From: Anisus vortex | Taxonomy: Eukaryota > Mollusca > Gastropoda > Planorbidae | Assembly: GCA_949126835.1 (NCBI GenBank) | Contig: OX421493.1 | Coordinates: 59,381,898 to 59,445,897 of the forward strand | DNA: 64,000 nucleotides | Direction: 5' to 3' | In this document: positions 28,401-43,400 of the stretch, one piece after another | Position numbering within the stretch: the first letter of the stretch is position 1 | Layout of the letters: each line of letters begins with the position of its first letter | Notes under the pieces: model-generated | Seen by the model: only the letters and a program-made list of their open reading frames with translations | The model's database searches: none | What the model was told of the DNA's origin: nothing | Position numbers and translations under genes: made by a program

Positions 28401-31400
28401 ATATGAACTCTTCAAACTCTTTTTAGTAGTTTACATACATTCTGATCCACAGCGTTCTTTCTCTATTCGACTCGACTGAGGTTACCTTCGTCACACGCCT
28501 TTCAAAGCTCCACCAAGCTTTCGTATGAATGCCTTACAATTTTGATTACCATTATAAAGAAATCGAAACAACGGAAATAATTATTATGCTTTACATCATA
28601 GGTTCTCAACGGGGGCGATATCGCCCCCCGGGGGGCGGCGATAAGCGATTGGGGGGCGGTGAAGGACAAGTGGGCGGTACAAACGTACCTGATATAATTT
28701 GAACACCTTAGTGATGGATTGCCTAACTTTTAAAGCAAATTCGCATTTTATATTTTAATTCTTATTACGCGCAATTTTAAAATAATTCCATTTTAACAAA
28801 TTAATAATATAATAAATTAATAATAAACGTTAAAATACAAGAAAAGTATTATTTTGTTCCCCACATTGAAAAAGGTGCCGGTACGCCGTACCGGTGCGTA
28901 CCGTCACAAAAAAAGCACTGCATATTATTATATTAATAAGAAATAGGAATCGCATGGACTTTTCGGTGAAGTAAGGGTCAGTATTTGGCCAATATAGTGT
29001 GCGGCCGGCTGGTCTTGTGGTTGGTTCAGATATACGGGCGAGCCACCACGATAATGATCCTTAGGAGAACCGCAGTGAACGGTCGCTGGCCTGCGGAAAC
29101 CTGCCCTTTTACATGGCACGCCACGCCTTCGGCGTGCCGTAGGGTGGCTGGAGCCCGGACAGAGTTGTACTCACTTCTAATGCGTTACGCCCTGGACACA
29201 AGAGCTTCGGCTCGTCGGGGTTTTTAAAAGAGACTTCTAGTATGTCGTTGGTTCACTGGACTGTAAACCTTGCTGACCGATCACTGTCGCCCTAAAATCT
29301 GCTATTATTAATATTTTGATCTCAGTTAAACCGAGGTCCTTAATGTGTTTTAGATCATTTAACGTAGAAAATAATACTGTTAAGCGGTTTAGATAGGTAG
29401 TAATCATTCATACTGGGTAGTTATTGTAATGCTCGAAAACATACTTATAAATTCTTTAGTCATATAATATTTATATAGTTTTCAAATACTTTTTACAGTT
29501 TGATCATTTTAAAGTTATAAATTGTAAGTCTTTTATTTTTTATAAAAGAAAAAAATACAGAAATATTAGCTTAAAAAAGGGGCTAATTATCTCCCTTTAA
29601 CTAAAAATTTTTCCACATTTGATTCAATAGTGATGCCGAACAAGTTCTGTTTTGTAATATAACATATATTACTGATTATTAGACCTAAGGCTTTTGCAAC
29701 CAAAATTGAAACAAAAATAGACACATTGACAATAGACAAATTTCGGAAACTAAAGTTCAGATGGGCGGAAAGGAGGGGGGGAACTAAAAGAAATTTGGGG
29801 GGGGGGGGGGCGGTGAGCGAAAAAAAAATTGTAAAAGGGGGCAGTGAGCCGAAAAAGGTTGAGAACCTATGCTTTACATGGATCATAAAAAAAGAAATTT
29901 AGCCAAACAATAATAGCAACATTTTAAAAACAAGCTAAACTAACTCATAGAATTTTAAATTCTGAATTTTTCCTCAGAGTTGTCTTTCTTATTTTATTTT
30001 TTTCTTTATTACATATGACATTTACAGTTAATGTCATGTTCAGGGCAAAGCCAGAAATTGTTTCCAGGATGGGCTTAACTTTCGCGTACTATACATTAAT
30101 TATTTTTTTTGCAAACTTATTTGCCTACATATTAAAAAAGAAAGGTAAAAAAAATAATGTTTAACAAAATTATTATTATTTTTTTTATTGGGGGTGGGGG
30201 GATGTATCTTGTCCTCCCTCAGCCCCCCCCCCCCCCACGTGACTTTGCCCCTGGTTTTAATAGGAAAGCAAAGTCTTTTAAACAAGCCATTTGAATAAAA
30301 ATATTTTGTTTAATGTATACTTCAATTTTAATTTTTTTTTCGTTCATTCATATAGTTATGTAATATAGATATAGTATGTTATATTATTCAATTTTCATCA
30401 ATTCATTCATTTTGCTCTGTAGCTTGTGATGCAACTACATATGGACAAAACTGTTCACTGAATTGTTCCACCAACTGCACTGGCAAGTTCTGTCAACCAA
30501 CTACCGGCCATTGCTATAAATGCTACCCAGGTTTCCATGGAGATGTATGTAATGAATGTAAGTACACACAGATGATTAAACTGTTTATGTTATCTTTTTT
30601 TAAAATAAATACTTTAATAATAAATACTCTGTATTGTATTGAACAGTATTTGTTATGTTTTAGCCTGCATTAAGTACATCAAATACAAAACTTAAAATTG
30701 AATTTAACTTAGTTGATGTTTTAAATTGTGTAATTATAAAATAGAACAAAATGGTAGAATAGTTGGTTTGAAGTAAATAATAAATAATAACTATTTTGAT
30801 TGGGTCCTTGGCGACACTTCATGACATAAGATTATATTACGTAAAAAAAAAAATTGAATATAATAAGATATAAACAAGCTTTCTCGTCGCATAAAAAAAA
30901 AATTCTATTGATTTCATTCAATCATAGATATAACATTTTCAGACCAAGTAGTTTTATAAAGACAAGCTACATTTGTGTTGTTACTTGTATAGAATTATTT
31001 TGTCATTTATAGTTTTCCCTGTGTTGACTGGTGTGCGCTCACTCCCTTCTTATCTCCCCTGCTCCCAGTATTATTGTTTCTTTCTCTTATGTTGTAAGCT
31101 GACTGTTGGTCACGCTTGACCGCACACCTAAAAATAGGTTGTTTTTTTATTTTCCTTTCTTCTGCATTGTAGTAACTGATGATCACTGTTTCTGTGTGCT
31201 CGCTTGAGAACATATTACTGTTCTAAATTCTAACTTACACAGTGTGTTCTGGTTTAAGTCTTATGTATGCGAGTCTTGCGTTCGAGTCTTCTGTACGAGA
31301 GTCTGTTGTACGCATGAGTTTCTCTGTGTTCGAAGAGTTTTTTTTTAAAGTACAGTTTATATATGATTTTCTTTTGTACTTTTTTTTTTAAATATATGGT

Positions 31401-34400
31401 AAATTTCCAATTTATTATTAAATCATAAAAGTAATTTTTTGGTCTTAACTCTTGACTTTAGACTTTAGAGTATTTTTTGTTGGTTTCGTGTTTTATTTTC
31501 TTAGTTTAAAAAGAGTCCAAATTTAGTTTAGATTCTGTTGGGGGTTCTTTTAATAATACTATTTTCTCTATTACGTTAAAAGGAGCCAATCAAGTTTCCT
31601 AGGGACATTGTTGGACACATCATTAGAATCATTGAGACCAAAAATATTCTTGCTTTTTTTTCATTACTATACGGAATCGAACTTTAAACATTAATCAAAA
31701 TGTCACTAGATGAATAAACTCAAATATTATTAACTTCAGTCTTGTTCTAATTGTTAATCTTTAGCATTGATATTTTTTTCCCATTAGCTTGTCCTTCCAG
31801 CACGTACGGTCAAAATTGTTCACAAACTTGCAGCTCTAACTGTAATAAAAGCAAAGAATGTGATCCTGTTCAAGGAGCATGTTATGGTGATTGCCAAGCT
31901 GGTTACATAGAACCGCTATGCACTGAACGTAAGTAGTATTTCATCCTACTAGCACACAATGTCTTTGTAATACTCATGTAACGTTGCTAGGTAACAGCGT
32001 CTAAACGTGGAGTGAACAAGGCGTATTTTTTGTGATGATGACTTTACATATTGTTTCTTATGTTTTTGCTACTGGTCGGTTAAAAAGGTTCGTCTATAAA
32101 CTTGAAAGGGTGTACAATCTGGAAGTGAAAAATTATTAAACTTAAGTTTCGGAAAAAAAAAGATAATGCATAAATCTATTTTATATAGACTATAAAAAGA
32201 TGGATCGCTTGCTATAATATTTCTGCTATTTGAATTCCAGATTCCATATTGCACTGTGCTCTTCTTTTTATTCAATGGCTATACATTTTCTCAATCAAAA
32301 ATTAGAATACAGTAAAAAGTTGTATACAGTGGAAACATTTAGGCAAATGCAGGAGCGTAGAAGTAATTTAAGACAGCGTTATTGGATGCACAACTATATA
32401 AGTTCTCAAAATAGAGCAAGGGGTCGATCTGATTAAAGTCTTTGATATAAGTCAATTTAAACATATTTTATACACAAACGCCTTATTAAACAGTTCTTTG
32501 GGACACACACAAAAAATTGTAATTGTAAATCCATCAATTGGTGTATTTATCTCTACTGACTAAATTAGTATTTTAGATTAGTAAATTTTAACATTTATTG
32601 ATATTAAAATTTATAATGATAAAGACGGTGCCTAGTATTTTCTAAATAATAGTCTCTAACAGCTATAAACAAGAGATTGGTATTTTAGCTGCTGTATAGA
32701 ATGTTATTCAAACTTTCCAATGTTATTAAAAAAAAGCAATCAAACAAGTACAACGTCAACTCCATTCCTTCATTAGTCATCTTGACATTAACTTACTCAT
32801 ACATGAAAACTAACACTCTATTTAATCCCCATTTTCAGAATCACCCTCACACCAGACTATGCCCCAGGTGCCATTTCTGTTGTTACGATTGTGGGGATGG
32901 GCTGAATATTATTTTCACTTTATATTTATTGGTCTACATATGAGAGGATTTAGTCTTTGAACATTTGAGCCTGATAAAGATAAACTGATTATACTTATAA
33001 GATTCTACTATATTACTATTATTAATATTGTTTTTTTATGTAGAGTGTAGTTCAGGTAATTATGGCGTCAAGTGTAACAGTACCTGCAGTAATTCTTGTC
33101 AATCTAAGACATGTAACCATGCCAGTGGTGAATGTCTGGTTGGATGCCTAGAAAATTATTCCGGACCTTTCTGTGAAGCTTATGAAGGTAGACCTATTTC
33201 TCTAATAGACTTCTAGACATTAACATTATTTAGCTGATTTTTATCATAAATGGGCTGATTCATCTTATTTGTACTCCCTTTCTTTTAACTCGTACTGTCT
33301 GTCTGCTTAGTTGGTTGGTTGGTTGCTTGCTTGTTAGCAAAACTTTGCATCAATTTTTCGACCCATTCCCGTCGTCCAATCGAGCTGATACTTGGGCAGC
33401 AGATTTGTACAGACTAAAAATATATTTTATCGAATTTTCAGCATCATAGCCTTTGGAATAGTCACGAATTCCTTCGACCAATTTGCGAATCGAAGAAAAT
33501 ATTTTAAGTAAAACATGGCTGCCTCTACCGTAAGAGACGGAAGTAAATAAACTTTTCGGATATGTTCGTTTTTTACGAAAAAAAAAGAATGAAAACGACA
33601 CAATGTAGCCGAAACAAAGCGGGTTATCTTTTTATGGTTTTTGCGGGCCAAAGCTAGAAAAAAAAGGATGCCCAAAATTTTAATGTGGAAATGCATAAGG
33701 TATGATAACACTTATATTCATTTTAATCTATCAAAACATAAATTAAATATATACTTAGTTCACAAAGAAAGGGAGTATAATAGTTTTTTAAGAGTATAGT
33801 TAGTTTTTTAAAAACAATTTCATACGTGTGATTACAGAGTCTAATAACATAGGCTAATATTTATTAGCACATTATACTATACCTCTTAGATTTATTTTAA
33901 AATATATGTTATTTCTGACATGAAGCTATTTATTTGAATATTTTTCTAGATCCAGTTAATGTTGGCGCTATTGTAGGGAGTATTATCGCTATATTGGTGA
34001 TAGCTGTATTAATTGCTGCAGGCGCAATATTTTGGAAGTAAGATTTAGTTCCTTACCTAAATAACTAAAAAAGATGTTTAGGCCAACAACGTGTGCCCAG
34101 AAGCTACAAAAAAACAAGCACATAAATCTAAAAATACACATGAGACGTCTAAAGAATCCATATTTTACAAAGAAATGTTCCAACTTGTTTTATTACTATA
34201 GGCATACAGTGAGGACTACAGACATACTTTAATAGAGATAAATTGTTATTTTTAACATTTAATATTGTTCATGCTTGCAGTTTTTCTGTTGTTTTTTCCT
34301 GATGCATTTCTTAAACATTTTAAAATGAAAGCAGCAAATAGTATCAAAGAATACAATTATTTTTCTTTAGAACACTGAATCCCATACTTTTTACACTAGC

Positions 34401-37400
34401 GGCTGTATCAATATGTCAATGTTTATTATCTCATTGACACTATTTCATAACAGACGAAGATATCATAAAAAATCTGACGGTAATAATAGTGAAGAATTGA
34501 CATTGAAAACTCCTGATTTTTCAAAAACTATTGGTAAGTCTTTGAACTTGTTCTGTCCAAAGACTATAATAAGATGAACCGCTTGCTTTGATATTTGTGC
34601 TAATTGTTGAATTAAAATTTTGTATCGCACCCTGATCTCTAGACTTCAGTTTTAGTTATTCGCTAAGATCTACTCAATGTAAAATTAAGATATAGCGGAT
34701 TATATTAGGTATATTTAGGAGTCATTTGGGACAGCGTTATTGGCTACGCGTGGAAAAACAACAACACGTAAGCTCTAGAAATAGAACAAGTGGTCCATCT
34801 TATTATAGTCTTTTCTGTCTTATGTTTATTATGTTTATGGGCAGGGAGTGGAGAGTGCCTTTAACAGAAACATTTTAAATTTGATTCCCCACACTTTTCT
34901 TTATAGGGAGTTTTTGTTGAAATATTTTTTCTTTCAAAATATCCTTGGCCTGATAGAAACAATATTGAAAGAGCTTTTGTTTATGTTTTATTTGGTTTAA
35001 CTAGATAATAGATTTGATTAGCTTACTAGTTTAAAACTACTCGGGCTTAAAATGGGTTGCCTGAATAAACCAGGAAAACCACTAACTTAACATCATTTAA
35101 AACAGTATTATTAAAAATGCAAGACTAGACTAAAACCACAGATGAGCGTAGGACGCATTAATCTTTTTTATAGAAGAAGCGTCTGTAATGTATAAGATAA
35201 GATAAACATTGTATGTACCTTTTATGTAGTGTCTATCTCTAATTTACACTTAAATGTCTAATCTGTAACAGAGAAACAGCTAAAATAATAATAACATTAA
35301 TGGTTGTTTTTATAACACTTCAATTCATGCTATTTTAGCATGCTCAGTGGGCTCTAAAAGTTATTATGTCCACTAGGCCCAAAACACCTGCAGGGCGGCA
35401 GGGATCGGCCGGCGGCTGGGATAGAACATTTTCGTTAAAAAATATTTTAATGTATTTTCATTATTTAATTTGGTTCCCTATGTTTATTGTAAATTTTAAA
35501 ACTGTGTTTACAATAACTTTGAACAGATGATGAGGGTGAATCACCTTACTCTAACATTTCTGAAACTGTCATGAATACAAAGATCGATGTTGAGAATCTA
35601 AAAGACTATCTGCGGACTCACAATACGGAAGTACTTGCTGAACAATATCGGGTAAAGCCCATTGATAATTTATTAATTCCTTGTATCCCATTGCATGTTA
35701 TTTGTATACTGTCTAGTTTATGACGATAAAGTAAATACATTACAGTGTGGGTGCACTTTTATTTAGTGGCGTAGCTAGGGGGGGGGGGGGCAGGGGGGGA
35801 CATATGTCCCCGGGCGCCACGTTAGGGGGCGCCAAAATGAATATTAAAACTAATTATTTAATTTTATTTTGATGTAAACTAATGTATCCCAAATTCTTTT
35901 GCAAGATTTTTCAAGCTCCACAACTATCTTCATTACACACCAATTAGCAAGCATGATTTTGGCGCCCCCATTGAGTATTAAGGGGCGCCATTCTACTCAT
36001 AAACAAATGACACATCCACAATGTAGGATTGCGTTTTTTTTAAAAGAAAGATCAGTTCGGGTTCAAATATTATTCTTCATATTATACTGAAAGTGGCATC
36101 TGTTTTTAACAATTATACAGGTTGGATAATTTCGAGTCGAATAATACCACAGCCTCTTCTTGATGAATTGATAACTCTCGGATATATATCCTTTCAGCAT
36201 AGAGGCAGTCTATCGTCAGTAGCAGGTGAACGTTCGATTACTGCGTCATGGTTTAAACGCCGACTAGCAAATTGTGAGGAAGTAAATCGCTCGTGGCTAT
36301 TATATTCACCAATTAATTAATCTGCTTACTGTTTCTGCTGTCTATTGTTTACATCATCAAGTTCAAACTCACGATCTTCATTTGAGTTAACCAATGGTTT
36401 CAACAAATGGAGAAAGCCAGAAAAACTACAGTCTCATGAAAACAGTCACGACCACCGCAGAGCCTTTACTACATGAAAGGAAGCCTAGTGAAAGATAATT
36501 GATAAAACTGGAATTGATGTCCAGGTCCAAGCTCAAATTCAATTGGAAAAACAACGTTGGCGCGATATTTTGAAAAGAATACTTACCTGTATTAAGTTTC
36601 TAGTTTTACAAAATTTGGCACTGCGTGGCCATGAGGAACATCTGCATAAGGAGGAGGAAAAAAATGTTGGAAACTTTCACTCTGTGATCAAACTCATTGC
36701 TCAGTATGATCCACTGTTAACTGTTAGAAAAACACCTACAACATGCCTGAGAAAATCCAGGTTCAGTATCTTATTTATCACCGGAAATTCAAAATGAATT
36801 TATCCACCTACTTGCATCGACTGTAAGGAATCAGCTGTTGAGTGAAAAAAAGTACTACGGTATCTTACTTCACTCAACACACAATCTAGGACACCGGGAA
36901 CAGCTTTCTCAAGTCATCAGATTTGTTGATGTGGATTTTCAAACTAAAAAAGTAACGATCAAAGAATCATTTGTTTAGATTCATTCCAAAGACGCAGCAA
37001 GCCCTAAGAGAGTTATCGTAGAGAAACTGGAATCTGTTAATATACCTCTAGCCGACTTTCGGTCACAATGTTATGACGATGCTGCTGTAATAAATGTGCA
37101 TATATCCGGCCTTCAACAGCAAATATGTGACATAAATCTGTATTCTATTTCATTTAAATACCAGATGGTTCGAAAATGTCCCAGATAAACCGTAAAATTT
37201 CAATTTGTGTCATGTCTCCGGGCGCAGCTGAGCCTAGCTACGCCACTGCTTTTATTGTCATTATAAATTTATATCAAATAATTAAACGTTGTATAATAGT
37301 AATAGAAAAAATGTTACAAGTGCAATTGTATTCTGGCTGACTCATATAGCACTTGCAGTGTAGGACACACAAATATTCTGCTTACAAAGAACGTCGGTAA

Positions 37401-40400
37401 CATTCAATCATAAGATAATAATAATAATGAACATTTTTGTAGCGCTTCTATCTATACTATTAAATTTAGCATGCTCAGTGCGCTCTTGGTGTGAATTATA
37501 GTCGCAGGTGTACTCGTATGTGAGGCACACAGCCACTAGCCAAAGATAAATACATATATGAACTGGTCAGGCTAATGAGATTTAATTTTTCAACCTGACA
37601 TCTTTTAAACAGAAAGAAAACTGTTACACAATTTCATGAAATAGAACTTATAGATTTTAATGAGTGTTTGCCCTTAAACATCTAGTTTGATTGGTGGTGA
37701 CACTATGAGTAGGTCAGTGTAAAGACTATATTAAGATGGACTGCTTGCTTTAATATTTCTATTTGATGACTCGAATTTCCTCTTTTCGAAATTTCCGATC
37801 GCACAAAGTCCTCTAGACTTCTGGTCTAGTAATAATCGCTAAGATTTTCTCAATGTAAAACTAAGATTAAAATCAAAGTTGTTTACAGCGGAAGTCTTTA
37901 GGGAAGTTTAGGAGTCATTAAAGACAGTGTGCACACATAAAAAACAAGTGTTGATCTCTAAAATTAGAGCAAACGATCCAGCTCATTATAGTCTTTTGTG
38001 TGCACCGGAAAACGTGAGGACATATTGAAGGCCGCACATGCGCAAACTAACATTTCAGCTCTAAAATATAGGAAGCGGTTCATTTTATTATAGTCTTTGG
38101 TCACTGCCAGAGTTTAGTTGTGTACTTTAATAAAGATCCCGTATTCTGAACAATAAACATCTTAATAATGTCTTTATTTCAGTCTATGTGATAAGATGCT
38201 GTTATTTAGTTATGGTAGCATTATTTCAGTTTCTTGGTATTGGTCATTAGCAGTCTACAACACCTAATAGCATAATAAATGTTGATTGCATACATTTCTT
38301 CTACAGAAAGTTCCCAAACCTAAAAATGTCACAACAGATGTTGGTCTCAGTGAAGAAAACAAAGCCAAAAATAGATACAAAAACATATGCCCGTGTAAGT
38401 TGATTTTTTTGTTATAGAAAAAACTCATAGCTAGGAAATATTGTATCTACCAGGCACCTGTAGCATTGATCAGATTTGTGTACTTTGCAGGATATTGTAC
38501 AAAGATATTATACAAAGATATTGTGCAAATATTATATTGTACAAAGAACGTTCTTAATGTTGTATGCCAATAATACTTTTATATTGACCTAGATTGGTGC
38601 TTTATACTTGACCTTTGTGATACAACTACTTGCTAAAATGGTTTCATGATTTAATAAAACATAAGATAAGCTGCGTATTTTAAAATATAAATGGCTTCCT
38701 TAACAGAAATAAATATATTGTTAATCCATTATACTTTGAGAAAATACAATTTGTTGTTTCTATATTTTCTTTATGTTTGGTATTTCGTAGATTCTTTTAT
38801 ATTTTCTAATACTTGTTCTTATATGTTTGTTTCCAGATGATCATTCCCGTGTGAATTTAATGATCAACTCAGGGAAACAGGAAGGAGACTATATCAATGC
38901 TTCATATGTTCGGGTAATTAACTTTACTTCCCCAAGCACACCTACAATGGTGGTTAATATAGGCCGTAAATTCATTTATCATTTATTTATGCAATGTTTA
39001 GTGAATAATGCTATCCATGTCATAAACATATATCAATGTAGATCAGGGGTTGGGCAGCCTACGGGACGCGTTCCAGACTTAGCACGCAGAGCAATTTTCA
39101 ATGTCATGTGGAAGATCCCCCAAAATGGCATTTAAAGTGTCTTCTACAAGAATGTTTTGTGCTAGAACACGATTCCAATTTAGGCTGTTGGCACGCTGAA
39201 TGAGTTAGAAATCCTACTTTGGCACACTATTATTGAAAGGTTGCCGACCCCTGATGTAGATGACTTATCATACCTTAGGCAAAGATAATGTTGTCTCCAC
39301 AAACGATGGGTAAAGACAAATTAGTCAAAATAAAAGTTGACCACAAAAATGCTACAGCACCTATCTATATACATTTGTTTTGAAGTGTCAATCCTAGAAA
39401 ATATTAGTCTGTTTTAATTTGCGGCAAAAGTGGAAGAATGGTGGGACAAGAATGGTGGGACATTATTACAAAAATGAGTTATGACATTATACTACCTAAA
39501 ATGAACTCACAGCTAAATAAATCATGATATATTATAGAGAGGCGAGTTTGGAATAAACTTGACAGTGTCAAGTTCATAGTTAAAATTTGCTTTACTTATG
39601 AACAGTGCAACGAGTCACTTGTATTGTTATTCCGTTTCCCTGTTAGTCTCGTGTTCACTAACGATTAAGGCTATTAAATTTAGGGAATAGTTCAAAGTTA
39701 TTGTATTATTTTATTGCCAAGTTTTGGTATCAACGAAAATATATATTTTCTTCTCAGGACAACCACAATGGCGTCAAGTTTATCGCTGCACAAGGTAAGA
39801 AAATTGTTAAATGAATTCCTGATAGCTCATGACATTATAGAGCATTCGCAATAGGCGTGGTTTATGTTTCTAGATGACGTAGCTAAGTTAATAGCAGCCA
39901 TGAAGGTGATTATGTTGAATAACATTGTTCTTTAACATGTGTATCCAAAATATAAGGAATTTGTTTCCATAAATCTTGATATTTAACTGTGATACTAGTT
40001 TTTAGTAGTCCGTCCACGAAGTAAACAAGATTTAAGGCTTTTATAGTTTTCAATAGCTCTTGTGAAACATTGCACAGCTTACCTTACGCTTTAGTTTTAG
40101 ACAGTAAGATAAAGCTAACTTTTGACAATCGACATCTTCAATAAAATATTCTATACCAACTGTCAGTGATTGAAATAGAACATAATAAATAGTCTATGGT
40201 CAAAGAGAGATAACCAATGAAAAGAAGAGTAGACCTTGACCTTGGATAGCAAAGGCAGACGGAGACTATAATAATTACGCAGTTGTGTTGTTAATTCACG
40301 TTTTAGGTTAGAAAAGATCGGAGGAAAGGTTACGAGACTTGATATTGGTAGAGTAGTGGGCATTCAGCTTTTGTAGAGAGAGGAGCTGTATTTTTTTATG

Positions 40401-43400
40401 TGGAGATTTTGTAATGGACATAATATGAGAGATCTCTGTGAATCTATTCTGTAAATTCGAGGATATAAATTGCAATGCTATTGAGTGAATATATATATAT
40501 ACAGATATCATTGTGCATGGATATTCATATGAATTGTGAGGACATAAAAATATATGTGTGTGAATAAACTTATCTATATATATTTTACTGTTCCTGGAGT
40601 TTTAAGTATTTTTATGAACGCCTCGTGTGAGTGAATGATACAAGTGTAAATATACAACTTACACCAACCAAACCGTTTCCGTTGATTTTTAATTGTTTAA
40701 ATTTTAGTTTTGAATGTTAATTTTCATCGCAGACAGTGTTTTATATATTTTTGTTTGTCATATTGTTGAAAAAATATTTTAAAAAGATTCTTAATCCTCT
40801 AGTACACGGCTGCCATTTTGTCACCACTAGACAAAGTAACAAACAACACGTGCTTTTTGTCACATGATAGCAAATGTATAATTCCTGAAAAATGTCACAT
40901 TTATATGTTGGGCTTTATTTGCGTCTCTATTCCAAAAACACATAAGCATTTTCAAATACTGAATGGTTATAAACATTTTAAAATAACTCTTTAATGTTAT
41001 CTTTCTCTTATCTATCGGTATATACTGTTTAGACATATATACCTAATTTACATATCACATATCTCTTTTGTAGAATATGTAACTATATTTTAAATATTTT
41101 AATTTGAAATGATGTTACTATAGTGTTACTCTGTACTCCTAGAATGATTATGTTGATTGTTTTTGCTATTAGCTCAGGCAACCCATTACATGTCAGAGAG
41201 AACATTACATATTATTACAATGTATAATGTTTAAAAAGAAAATAATTTATATAAATGTATACAGGTCCTTATGAAGCTGTTGTTAATGACTTTGTTAGAA
41301 TGCTTTGGGAACAGAAAATTGAGAAAGTTGTTATGTTAACAAATCTCATAGAAGAAGGAAAGGTTGGTTGATGATTTATATATTTTACTCTTTTTCTTTT
41401 AAATATACAAGAATGTCAGAAGTCCACAAATAAAGTTTGATTTGATTGCCAATGCTCTGGCTCTATTTATACTATTTTATAGCATACAAGCAAGAGTTAT
41501 AAATATATATAGACTCTATATTTCCCATTTTTTTCTGCAAAAGTTGTTGTTTTTCATTTCTTTTATTAGGATAATGTTTAATTAGCTATCACTTTTATTT
41601 ACCAAGTCTTTCAAACCTGCCACTTGTATCTAACAAACATTCTAAAGTTGTGACTTTTATAAATGAAACTTTTCAGACTTGTCACTTTTATAAATGAAAC
41701 ATTTCAGATTTGTCACTTTAATCAAACAAACGTTTTAAGTGTGCCGTCATCTACAAAACCTTTGAAAATTAGTACTTTTTATTTTACAAACACTTTAAAA
41801 AAGTTAAGTTTTGTTTTTATGTTTGTGGACAATTGAGAACAATAGATGGTTATAATATAGGTGTCTTTCATTTTTATCAGGTAAAGTGTGACAAGTACTG
41901 GCCAGACAGTGGCAAGACAACCTTTGGGGAAATTGAAGTAAAACTTAAAGAAACACATATATTTGCTGACTACACCATCAGGACTATTGAATTAGAGAAG
42001 GTTAGTGCAATTGGAGAATGTGTGAGAAATAAAATGTGTTGGTACGAAGAAGTCTTTAGTAAGGGGAGGCGATAAATGCTTGTTTGAAGAAGAGCCTAAT
42101 TTTCCTTTTCAATCCACCAAAATGTATTAGATTAGTTCTTTCTTGGAGATAATTGAAATTTGTTATCGGTTTAGCTATCTTATTTTTTTAAAATTAAATG
42201 TTGTATTAAATAGTTAGTAATTTTTTTTTAACCTTACTTGTATGTTGTAGACGATTGTAAAATACAGCTGATCTTTGCGTCCTCTTCTTTATGCTACCCA
42301 AATTTTATACTATTCTTGCGTTCAATTAGCCTTATTACTAATTGTAAAGAAAAAAAAATAGGTTTTATTTTTTTTTCCTGGATATTTATTTTTACAATGT
42401 TGTTGTACATTTCAAAGTTCTAAATTCAAGTTTCGTTTTTAAATTATGAATACTTTGCTTTTATATGTTGTTTTTTAAATCTAAAATGTATCTACATTTA
42501 ATTTAGTAATTTGACTAATGCTTCCTTAATCGTCATTTTTAATTTTTTATGGACCCTACAGCCTACAGCTCCTTTTAAATGTACTTTTTTAATCAACCAT
42601 TAAATAAATATATCAAAAATAGTTATAGTAATTATAAATATTATGACAAATATTTACACATATTAAATAGAATGTTATGTTGTAATTAAACAATACAATT
42701 TATATCCTATAATTAAAAAAACATTTACTTTAAATATATGTGCTTTGTATTTGACTGTACAGATGGATGAAAAAACTCGAACATTGACCCACTTTCACTT
42801 CACATCCTGGCCTGATCAAGGTGTACCATTAACTCCATGGGCACTGGTAGATTTTGAACAGAGAGTTAATGTTAATGACAGCACAGCTCCTGTACTTGTA
42901 CACTGCAGGTTAGTCAATTTGTTTCTTACAAACGTTCAAAGAAAGGGTAAAATAAAGTGCTAATACAAGAGATTTATACACAAATATTTTCTTTTATCTA
43001 CATGTAAGATGCTGGAGTTTGTGTTTGCAACAATGTATGTACAAATAAAAATGTACAACTCTTCTAAAAAGGTTTAAACCATTACATGCAAAACGGGCCG
43101 GTTGGATAATTGCATTACAATATAGAACACATTCAAGTAAACACATTAATATCAGGAAATTAAACCAAGATTTTAATCTATGAGGTAGGCATTGGGTGTC
43201 AATGAATTTTGCTGTAAAAAAGCATTACAATATTGAGTCACTTTAACATTCTAAACATCAAAATAGAACAATAATGTAACTGTTACAGGATAAATATTTG
43301 AGAGTTTATAGTTTCTTTAGTTCACCAGTTTACAATTGTCTCAAACAATACTGGACAAGCCCCAGACCAATTTATATAGGGCAGGTGAAGCAGTGTTCAC

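Noticed and set aside
29205..29230. Bacterial-type hairpin terminator (GAGCTTCGGCTC then GGGGTTTTT)
   Set aside because: Lies inside a 218-bp insert with a target duplication in a eukaryotic transposon; no bacterial gene is near.
36093..36320. 75-residue open frame as a separate gene
   Set aside because: Lies between the termini of the dead hAT element and is in transposon sequence.
41833..42075. Single-exon 80-residue gene
   Set aside because: Its middle is exon 24 of the phosphatase (41881-42000); both edges are intronic read-through.
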